Source: JBGPHT01 sp041484525
GTDB lineage: Bacteria > Acidobacteriota > Terriglobia > Bryobacterales > Bryobacteraceae
Length of the DNA stretch: 10,399 bases
Reading direction: 5' to 3'
Assembly (NCBI GenBank): GCA_041484525.1
Contig: JBGPHT010000220.1
Span: 1-10,399, forward strand
This document shows positions 1-4,799 of the stretch, one piece after another (the stretch's first letter is position 1; each line of letters starts with the position of its first letter). Both the position numbers and the translations under genes were made by a program. The notes under the pieces were generated by a model. It worked only from the letters and a program-made list of their open reading frames with translations, was not told where the DNA came from and ran no database searches.

Positions 1-126
1 CGGCGCCGTTGCTTGCACAATCGATACTTTCCGCGCCTGGATGAAGTGATCGCCGCAGTAGAAGCCGAGTTCGACCAATGGGCCGGTCGCAATGAAACAC
101 TACGCCGATTATGCGCAATTACTTAA
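1..126 (+). CDS. IS630-family transposase, C-terminal end (truncated by window edge)
   Basis: The window opens inside a reading frame whose last 41 codons end at a TAA at 124-126. The visible residues include the stretch HNRYFPRLDEVIAAVEAEF and finish RRLCAIT. This ending, with an aromatic-Pro helix start followed by an N-x-x-x-R-R-L segment, is the usual C-terminus of IS630/Tc1-like DDE transposases. The catalytic core lies outside the window, so activity cannot be judged. The stop falls close to where the right end of an IS630 element would be expected, so host DNA probably begins within a few tens of bases. The family call rests on remembered C-terminal sequence character only. Confidence 0.6.
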   Translation, partial: RRRCLHNRYFPRLDEVIAAVEAEFDQWAGRNETLRRLCAIT

Positions 127-259
127 GTCGCTGTGTTTAGATGGCCGGATATTCTTGCAGATCTCGATGAACGACGGTAAGACGCTGACGCTCGCCATCA
201 CCGAGGACAGCAAGAACTGGTACCTGGACGGACAGAAAGCCTTCGCGGTTAATCCTTAA
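92..259 (+). CDS. Unrecognised 55-codon ORF, possibly the tail of a gene interrupted by the IS630 element
   Basis: An ATG at 92 opens a 55-residue frame ending at TAA 257-259. It overlaps the IS630 transposase tail by 35 bp in another frame. The second half (around MNDGKTLTLAITEDSKNWY) reads like genuine beta-strand protein, while the first 12 residues lie inside the IS tail. A reasonable inference is that the true coding part is the 3' end of a host gene cut by the insertion, and that the ATG is incidental. No domain is recognised. It ends 4 bp from the convergent end of the helix-turn-helix gene. Confidence 0.25.
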   Translation: MKHYADYAQLLKSLCLDGRIFLQISMNDGKTLTLAITEDSKNWYLDGQKAFAVNP

Positions 260-263
260 GTCA

Positions 264-740
264 TCATTCGCCGAACTGTTCCGGCCAAAGCTGGCGCGCG
301 CGTGCGGGCCGTAGTTGCAGCCCCGGGATGCTGGCGATGCCTTCCCTCACCAGGTCCGCGAACAGCTTCTCCTCTCCGCCGGCATCGATCCCGAGGCCGC
401 GCAGCAACTCTTCCAGTGCCGCGCGCTCTGCCATCTCTCGCGGCGTGAGCGGCTTTCCCGCACCCGCCGCCGGCGCGAACATTACCTTGTAAGGACCAGC
501 CGCCGCGCCGCGCACCAGCAGAGTCCCTTCGATATTCCTCTCCACCATCCCCAGCGCGTCCAGAATCCGCAGCGCCGATGAGAGCTGGATATCGCGCTCG
601 TGTTTCTCGAAGCGCACCACCGTCGGCAGCGACACGTTCGCCATCGCCGCCAGCCGCCGCTGCGTCAGCTTCTGCGACTTGCGCCGCCGGTGTGCTTCCT
701 CGACTAACTCCGCCCAATCAAGCGAAACGTTCCGTTCCAT
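264..740 (-). CDS. Xre-family helix-turn-helix protein, putative antitoxin/autoregulator of the HipA-like kinase
   Basis: A 158-residue protein. Residues about 10-65 form a Cro/cI-type helix-turn-helix: the recognition region reads LTQRRLAAMANVSLPTVVRF and is followed by ALRILDALGM. This is the pattern of HipB and other Xre repressors. Residues 80-158 are an extension longer than in E. coli HipB, Pro/Ala-rich at first and then charged and helical; its role is not known. The ATG start at 740 is supported by a Shine-Dalgarno-like GAGGAAG a few bases upstream. The gene lies downstream of hipA and overlaps its 3' end by 37 bp, so the two are probably translated in a coupled way. In classical hipBA the repressor gene comes first, so the order here is reversed. 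Binding and neutralising the kinase and repressing the pair are inferred from context. Confidence 0.75.
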   Translation of the reverse strand: MERNVSLDWAELVEEAHRRRKSQKLTQRRLAAMANVSLPTVVRFEKHERDIQLSSALRILDALGMVERNIEGTLLVRGAAAGPYKVMFAPAAGAGKPLTPREMAERAALEELLRGLGIDAGGEEKLFADLVREGIASIPGLQLRPARARQLWPEQFGE

Positions 741-1900
741 CGCTTCCTCATGTATTCGGTCAGCCGTTCCTTCTGCGTCGCTCTCCCCCAGGGCGACGAC
801 TTCACCGCCTCCTCGGCCGCATCGAGGCGCGTGCCGAGATCGCGCACCGCTTCGAGCAGCGCTCCGCGCCCGAGCCCAAACGATTTCGCGAGTTCCTCCA
901 CATGCTTCGGCCCCAGCCCGCCGATCTCGCGCGGATTCGGACCGTGACCGATGCGCAGCGCGAGCACCGAACTGTAATCGGGATAAAGCGCCACCGCCAG
1001 AAAATCGTAAACCGGCGTCAGCCGCATCCGGCCGCCTTCGTATAGCACACCGAAATTCTTCAGATGCGCATCGCTATTGCCCAGAAAAATGCACGCCAGC
1101 ACGCGCCGGAACAGGTAGTCGATATCCGCCGGCTCGCACCGCGGATTCTGGCGCAGAAACGCCGCCATGTCGCTGTATGCTCCGTCATACTTCGCCTCGG
1201 CCGGCAGGTTCAGCAACTGGTTGAACTCTTCGAAGTGGATCTTGCCGCTTTCGGGCGTGCGGTCGAAACGCTTCACCACCAGGCACTGGCCCGTGATGCC
1301 GTCCACTTCCGCGACGTCTATCTCCACGATGCGGTCGCCCCGGAGCAGGGCTGCTGCCGCCATCGTCGTAAGGGCCTCGAGTTCGACCACGCCCGCGATC
1401 TGCGACGACGGTAGTTTCGCAATGTAGGTGCTGGTTTCGCCTGCGCGCGCTGGTCGATAGCCCGCGGCAGAACGCATCGCCAGAAACTTTGGCTGCACGC
1501 CTGAGATGGAAGCGCGACTCGCCAGCGCCGCCAGTTCCTCCGGCGTCCCGGCATCCAGGTCAGGCTGCGTGCGCGGCCGCGGATCCCGGATCGACACGGC
1601 GCCGATGCAATCCTGTCCAAAAGCCAGCAGCCGCCCGAAGCGGTCGCCTTGATTGACGCCGAGCGCCCGCACCTGTATGTTCGCCAGCCAGCCTTCGGCC
1701 ACGAGGTTATCGAAATAAGGGTGGAGACCGTCGCTGAAGATCGGTTGGACCGTCAGCGGCAGAGTGTGGGAGATCGCCGGTAGTCCGGACTCGATGTACC
1801 CGGGGTGATAGGAAAACGAGTAACGCCGGTCGGCATGCTCGCTCAGGACGCCAGCATAGGTCTCGTGGAAGTAGACATGTGCAAATAGCGTCTCCGCCAT
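704..1900 (-). CDS. hipA: HipA-family serine/threonine kinase (type II toxin-like)
   Basis: A 398-residue protein with both HipA parts. The N-terminal subdomain (about 1-105) is followed by the kinase core (about 125-330). Visible kinase features are a phosphate-binding loop S131-I132-S133-G-V-Q136, a lysine in YIAKLP (K162), the catalytic-loop motif GNSDAHLKNF with D277, and the metal-binding Asp in TPVYDFL (D299). In HipA proteins these residues bind ATP and phosphorylate a target, often an aminoacyl-tRNA synthetase such as GltX, which stalls translation. The target here is unknown. The two serines of the loop resemble the S-x-S arrangement described for HipT kinases of the tripartite HipBST systems, but here the N-terminal subdomain is fused and not a separate protein. 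The start is the ATG at 1900. It sits 2 bp outside the inverted repeat of the adjacent mobile element and has no Shine-Dalgarno sequence. All key residues are present, so the protein is predicted active. Confidence 0.88.
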   Translation of the reverse strand: MAETLFAHVYFHETYAGVLSEHADRRYSFSYHPGYIESGLPAISHTLPLTVQPIFSDGLHPYFDNLVAEGWLANIQVRALGVNQGDRFGRLLAFGQDCIGAVSIRDPRPRTQPDLDAGTPEELAALASRASISGVQPKFLAMRSAAGYRPARAGETSTYIAKLPSSQIAGVVELEALTTMAAAALLRGDRIVEIDVAEVDGITGQCLVVKRFDRTPESGKIHFEEFNQLLNLPAEAKYDGAYSDMAAFLRQNPRCEPADIDYLFRRVLACIFLGNSDAHLKNFGVLYEGGRMRLTPVYDFLAVALYPDYSSVLALRIGHGPNPREIGGLGPKHVEELAKSFGLGRGALLEAVRDLGTRLDAAEEAVKSSPWGRATQKERLTEYMRKRWNGTFRLIGRS

Positions 1901-1933
1901 AATAAATTATAGTGGTAAAAATATACTTGACTG
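1901..1933 (-). promoter_or_regulatory. Element-borne promoter facing hipA
   Basis: Read on the minus strand, the element's left inverted repeat contains a perfect TATAAT (plus-strand 1906-1911) followed by TTATT and the hipA ATG. The -10 box therefore lies 5 bases before the start codon, which would give an mRNA starting at or next to the AUG, in other words leaderless. The best -35 candidate is CAGTCA (plus-strand 1928-1933) at 16-bp spacing, only a 3/6 match. The -10 is clear, but promoter activity is inferred. Confidence 0.45.
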
Positions 1934-1936
1934 ACC
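1903..1936 (+). repeat. Left terminal inverted repeat of the element
   Basis: This 34-bp segment pairs without gaps with the reverse complement of 4766-4799. The only mismatches are at 1907, 1913 and 1929. The central GGTAAAAATATACTT is identical at both ends. The repeat contains the TTGACT that serves as the likely -35 of the transposase promoter and, on the other strand, a TATAAT pointing at hipA. Confidence 0.9.
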
Positions 1937-1955
1937 ACGCGGAGTGGCGTACAGT
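1927..1955 (+). promoter_or_regulatory. Transposase promoter
   Basis: TTGACT (1927-1932) and TACAGT (1950-1955) are separated by exactly 17 bp. The -35 box is inside the inverted repeat. The -10 box ends 6 bases before the ATG at 1962, so the transcript would be leaderless or nearly so, and no Shine-Dalgarno is present. A low-output leaderless start is plausible for a transposase gene. Function is inferred. Confidence 0.5.
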
Positions 1956-1961
1956 TCTTGT

Positions 1962-2932
1962 ATGGCCAGCGAACAGTTTCCCACCACACTCCAAGAAGCG
2001 ATCCTTTTTTTCAGCAACCATAACAATTGCAAGCGCTTCATGGTAGCACTGCGATGGCCCGATGGCCGCGTACAGTGCCCCTTGTGCGGTTCTGAGCATG
2101 TCTCCTATCTGGAGAAGGCGCGACTTTGGAAGTGCTACAGCAAGCACGAGCGCCCCAAGTTCTCGCTCAAGACTGGCACGATCTTCGAAGACTCCCCTAT
2201 CGGCCTTGAGAAGTGGCTGCCCGTGATGTGGATGCTAGTGAACGCGAAGAACGGCATCTCCTCTTGGGAGATTCACCGGGGAATGGGTGTAACGCAGAAA
2301 ACCGCGTGGTTCATGCTTCAGCGTGCGCGGCTGGCAATGCAGGGAATCAGCGGCGGCAAGCTAGGCGGCGAGATCGAGGTAGACGAGTCGTTCATCGGCG
2401 GCCGGGCGCGCAACATGCACGCCTCGCAAAAAGAGCGGAAGGGAATTCGGAACGGCGGCACCAACGGCAAGACCATCGAGATGGGGATTCTGGAACGCGG
2501 CGGCGAAGTGCGCGCCGGTGTGGTCGCGGATCGCCTTACCGAAACGCTACAGAATGCCGTGAAGCAAAACGTCGAGCCCGGGGCATCCGTCTACACCGAT
2601 GAACTTCGCAGCTACTTCGGGCTGGACGAACACTTCGCCCACAAGGTCATCAACCACGCCGAAAAATACGTGGACGGCGAAATCCACACGAACGGCCTTG
2701 AGAATTTCTGGAGTCTCTTAGATTAGAGCGCGGCCTGAACGGGACGTACGTTTCAGTCGAGCCCTTCCACCTGTTCCGCTACATCGATGAACAGGCATTC
2801 CGGTACAACAACCGCAAGGCCACTGATGCACAGCGTTTCGCCCGCGTGATGTCGCAGGTTGTAGGCAAGCGCCTCACGTATGCCGAGCTAACCGGCAAGA
2901 CGGAGACGGGGCCGAGTGAAGAGCCCTTTTAG
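1962..2932 (+). pseudogene. IS1595-family (ISXO2-like) transposase, frameshifted
   Basis: The frame from ATG 1962 (an in-frame GTG at 1944 is a poorer choice) encodes a zinc-ribbon-like N-terminus (C39-P-L-C42 and C58 with H62) followed by TGTIFEDS, a region typical of IS1595 transposases. The DDE core follows: D141 in EVDESFIGG, D213 in VYTDEL and the block HTNGLENFWSLL with E247. The frame then stops at TAG 2724-2726. The expected family continuation, LNGTYVSVEPFHLFRY and the rest, is found intact in the -1 frame and ends at TAG 2930-2932. The break is explained by a tandem TTAGA duplication at 2718-2727; removing one copy restores SLL-E-R-G-L-N-G. Relatives usually have Lys where this restored frame has Glu, so a conserved catalytic-motif residue may also be lost. 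As it stands the protein would lack about 70 C-terminal residues and is probably inactive. Confidence 0.85.
2718..2727 (+). repeat. 5-bp tandem duplication (TTAGA twice) that breaks the transposase
   Basis: TTAGA occurs at 2718-2722 and again at 2723-2727, directly after the codons for W-S-L of the conserved NFWSLL block. Five extra bases shift the frame and create the TAG at 2724-2726. A duplication this short is typical of replication slippage. Confidence 0.7.
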
Positions 2933-3011
2933 GCTCCCTCGCGGGCCCAAAAAGCGGGACCCTCAAAGCACTCCGGCAGTCGGCAGTGACCTCGTCTGAC
3001 ACCAAATCAAT

Positions 3012-3040
3012 TTGCCGTCGCAATGTTTTTGTGCTAGCAT
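3012..3040 (+). promoter_or_regulatory. Candidate promoter for the pyrF cargo gene
   Basis: TTGCCG (3012-3017) and TAGCAT (3035-3040) lie 17 bp apart in the AT-richer stretch between the transposase and pyrF. The -10 is about 135 bp before the pyrF ATG, leaving a long leader that contains the 3047-3075 hairpin. A second -10-like TAGAAT is at 3153-3158, but no matching -35 is seen. The assignment is tentative. Confidence 0.3.
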
Positions 3041-3046
3041 AGGGCC

Positions 3047-3075
3047 AATTATAGTGGTAGAACATCGACTACCAC
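3047..3075 (+). repeat. Internal copy of the element's terminal motif followed by a hairpin
   Basis: AATTATAGTGGTA at 3047-3059 is identical to 1905-1917 of the left inverted repeat and lies in the same orientation; similarity fades after that. GTGGTAG (3054-3060) and CTACCAC (3069-3075) form a perfect 7-bp stem around an 8-base loop. The copy lies at the junction between the transposase part and the lower-GC cargo part. Confidence 0.6.
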
Positions 3076-3174
3076 CACTACTTGTGCATTGATTGCAGAT
3101 CCCTAACGGAAAGGTCGTTTTTCTTGTCAGCCTTTGCCGTTGACGCATCTGATAGAATAAGTGTTTTCCCATCA

Positions 3175-3915
3175 ATGCCGACCAAAATTGAAGCCCAGGA
3201 TCGACTAATCGTAGCCCTGGACTGTTCCACCACAGAGGAAGCCCGTCATATTGTCCAAGCACTAGATGGCGTGGTGGCATTCTTCAAAATCGGACTGATC
3301 CTTCAGCTTGCCCATGGCACAGAAGAGCTAATTCACTGGGTGATAGCGGAGCGCAAAAGGGTCTTCTTAGACTACAAATACTACGATATCCCAGAGACTC
3401 TAAAGAAGGCTGTCGCGAATGCGTGCAGGCTCGGCATCTCATTTCTGACCGTCCACGGCACTAGCACGCTGATAAAGAGCGCGGTTCAAGGGCGCGGAAA
3501 TAGCCCAATGAAGCTCTTTACCGTGACTGTGCTAACGAGCATGGATGCAACTGACATTGCCGAACTTGGGTATACGAACCATTCTGTCGAGGAACTCGTT
3601 GTTAGAAGATCCCTTATGGCCCTAGATGCCGGCTGCGATGGAGTAATCGCCTCAGGGCATGAAGCCAAAGCCATCAAAGAAATCTCCGCCGGTCGGCTCT
3701 TGGTGGTCACTCCGGGCATTAGGGAACCAGGCTCACCACAAGATGACCAAAAACGCAGAACGTCATCAAGAGATGCAATCCTTGCGGGGGCTGACTATCT
3801 CGTAGTTGGAAGGCCCATTACGGGCGCTAACAACATGCGAACTGAAGCTCAGGCGATTCTGGAAAGCATGCAATCTGCTTTTGATGAGCGCGAAGCGATG
3901 ATTCAGAAGCGGTAG
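3175..3915 (+). CDS. pyrF: Orotidine 5'-phosphate decarboxylase
   Basis: From ATG 3175 this is 246 residues, almost the length of E. coli PyrF (245). An upstream in-frame ATG at 3082 would add 31 residues with no family match. The enzyme converts orotidine monophosphate to UMP, the last step of de novo pyrimidine synthesis, in the cytosol. Family features are LIVALD (D16), FFKIG (K38), the catalytic D-x-K-x-x-D array D66-K68-D71 in FLDYKYYDIP, LTVHG, TPGIR (R183), DDQKR and the phosphate-binding VVGRPIT near the C-terminus. None of these is missing. Codon use is visibly more AT-rich than in the neighbouring GC-rich genes, and the gene lies inside a mobile element, so it is presumably transferred cargo. 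No good Shine-Dalgarno precedes the ATG. Whether the host has another pyrF cannot be seen. Confidence 0.93.
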   Translation: MPTKIEAQDRLIVALDCSTTEEARHIVQALDGVVAFFKIGLILQLAHGTEELIHWVIAERKRVFLDYKYYDIPETLKKAVANACRLGISFLTVHGTSTLIKSAVQGRGNSPMKLFTVTVLTSMDATDIAELGYTNHSVEELVVRRSLMALDAGCDGVIASGHEAKAIKEISAGRLLVVTPGIREPGSPQDDQKRRTSSRDAILAGADYLVVGRPITGANNMRTEAQAILESMQSAFDEREAMIQKR

Positions 3916-3936
3916 GTCCCGAATCGCAGCCGGACG

Positions 3937-4125
3937 CTACAGTGCGTGCGGTCGCGCCTTTGGCTTAGGACCGCGCCGCACTGGGTTCAACGCAGCCTTC
4001 GCTCGCTCCGCTTCAACCCGACGTTGAAGCTCGGAGTGGGGCACCTTCAACACCTTCCCCATCACGTTCCGGAATCGTTCCCACGCTTCCGGGCCTTCCA
4101 CGTATTCCGGCGGTTTGGCCTTCAT
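3937..4125 (-). CDS. Small basic cargo protein of unknown function
   Basis: From the ATG at 4125 this gives 62 residues beginning MKAKPPEYVEGPEAWERF and ending with a basic RRGPKPKARPHAL tail. An alternative ATG at 4176 would add 17 residues that look like chance sequence. The middle is helical and amphipathic (KVLKVPHSELQRRVEAERAK). The GPKPK/RGP tail resembles an AT-hook-like or other DNA-contacting tail. Small proteins of this look (acidic start, VPxxE helix, RGPKPK end) seem familiar as unannotated companions of transposons in environmental genomes, but no domain name can be given. It is convergent with pyrF (22 bp apart). Its ATG overlaps, in a CATG, the putative ATG of the GIY-YIG-like gene on the other strand. 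No Shine-Dalgarno is evident. Confidence 0.55.
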   Translation of the reverse strand: MKAKPPEYVEGPEAWERFRNVMGKVLKVPHSELQRRVEAERAKAALNPVRRGPKPKARPHAL

Positions 4126-4415
4126 GCGTAACCAGTGTATCGCCGGGGGTCTATCTGCTCGACAGGACCTCAGCACCCACAGCCCCCTTTAACGTAGACT
4201 ACGTTGGAAGATCAGATACAGACCTGAATGGTCGGCTTAAGCAGCACATCGGCAAATACAACTGGTTCAAATACGACTATTCCGCGTCGCCCAAGGCGGC
4301 GTTTGATCGAGAATGCAACCTTTATCACGACCATCGGCCAAAGGACAATGCGATTCATCCGGACCGACCTGCTAATTCCGCGTGGCAATGTCCTCGCTGC
4401 ACGAACTTCGCTTGA
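4124..4415 (+). pseudogene. GIY-YIG nuclease-like small gene with a one-base frameshift
   Basis: The frame ending at TGA 4413-4415 encodes VYLLD, then VDYVGRSDTDLNGRLKQH, KAAFDRECNLYHDH and a CPRC near the end. These are the GIY-YIG landmarks: GVY and YVG tyrosines, the Arg of GRLKQH and the metal-binding Glu of AFDRE. The frame has no ordinary start codon. An ATG at 4124 encodes M-R-N-Q-C-I-A-G in the neighbouring frame and joins perfectly as IAG-VYLLD if one G is removed from the G5 run at 4145-4149. The intact product would be about 96 residues, a single minimal nuclease domain with a Cys-pair tail. Either the gene is newly broken, the run is a sequencing error, or translation slips there. 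Its role as element cargo is unknown; DNA nicking or repair is only a family-based guess. Confidence 0.65.
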
Positions 4416-4542
4416 GAAGATCGAGCGCATCGCGCAACGCGCATAGATAACCGTAGTGCCAATACACGCGCTCCGGGGTTCCAGCATCGAGGTGTTTTTG
4501 CTCGACCTGGCATTCCGGAGCATTTTTCTTGTAGCCATCCAT
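4372..4542 (-). CDS. Small cargo protein with GTPERVYWHYGY core, unknown function
   Basis: From ATG 4542 this is 56 residues; a GTG at 4575 in frame would give 67. The core HLDAGTPERVYWHYGYLCAL followed by RDALDLL is strongly protein-like: an aromatic cluster leads into an amphipathic helix, unlike the overlapping frames. No signal peptide or membrane segment is seen. The 3' end overlaps the GIY-YIG-like gene by 44 bp in convergent orientation. It is the last gene before the right end of the element, about 220 bp from the inverted repeat. The family is not recognised. A role as a small regulator or accessory protein of the element would be a guess. Confidence 0.45.
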   Translation of the reverse strand: MDGYKKNAPECQVEQKHLDAGTPERVYWHYGYLCALRDALDLLKRSSCSEDIATRN

Positions 4543-4765
4543 TGATATCCGCTGCTCTTTTGGCCAACAATCCACTGAACTGGTTCATGCTGAATGAGGC
4601 GCACCCAACTTTCCAGTGTGTCATTCAGTCCTCGGACAACCATAAGCCAATTCGAACAACCACCCAGCCCATAGGATAAAGTATACTGGATCAAGCAGCC
4701 AAAAAAAAAGATGGTAAAGTAAACTTGTCTTTCCGCCCTGGCTCGCGCTTAACAGGGCGGCATCC
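4543..4765. other. Right arm of the element, no convincing gene
   Basis: This stretch contains a run of nine A at 4701-4709, a TATACT on the minus strand (plus-strand 4682-4687 region) that could start transcription toward the small gene ending at 4372, and the hairpin at 4733-4760. A minus-strand frame from 4694 is open through the region, but it also runs antisense through the GIY-YIG-like gene and shows no family features. It is best regarded as non-coding. Confidence 0.4.
4733..4760 (+). repeat. Perfect 8-bp hairpin just inside the right terminal repeat
   Basis: CCGCCCTG (4733-4740) and CAGGGCGG (4753-4760) pair perfectly around a 12-base loop, five bases inside the right inverted repeat. 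Many IS elements carry such a stem near a tip to block incoming transcription or translation. No T-run follows on either strand, so a simple intrinsic terminator is not supported. Confidence 0.55.
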
Positions 4766-4799
4766 GGTCAGTAAAGTATATTTTTACCGCTATATTTTA
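4766..4799 (-). repeat. Right terminal inverted repeat of the element
   Basis: This is the reverse complement of 1903-1936 with 31 of 34 bases identical and no gaps. The outermost bases TTTA, read on the minus strand, supply the TAA stop codon of the NtrX-like gene, so the insertion lies exactly at the end of that gene. Confidence 0.9.

Larger units (their letters stand above)
1903..4799. mobile_element. IS1595-related mobile element carrying pyrF and small cargo genes
   Basis: The element is delimited by 34-bp inverted repeats at 1903-1936 and 4766-4799 and is 2897 bp long. It holds, in order, a broken IS1595-type transposase, a PyrF gene, a small minus-strand gene, a damaged GIY-YIG-like gene and another small minus-strand gene. 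The cargo half, especially pyrF, is visibly less GC-rich than the flanking operon. Members of the IS1595 family are known to include elements with passenger genes, so a transposase plus cargo between one pair of repeats fits the family. An 8-bp target duplication, usual for the family, is not seen: the flanks are CGCCATAA on the left and CTTTCCCC on the right. This may reflect age, recombination between two copies, or a misjudged tip. Confidence 0.8.

Noticed and set aside
2712..2740. Programmed -1 frameshift in the transposase
   Set aside because: No slippery heptamer is present; CTC TTA GAT TAG with a clear 5-bp duplication fits a mutation better.
2933..2965. Intrinsic terminator after the transposase
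   Set aside because: Short GGG/CCC pairings and an A-run are present, but there is no stable stem followed by a T-run.
4212..4694. 160-codon minus-strand frame across the right part of the element
   Set aside because: It runs antisense through the GIY-YIG-like gene and across the better-supported 4372-4542 gene, and shows no family motif.
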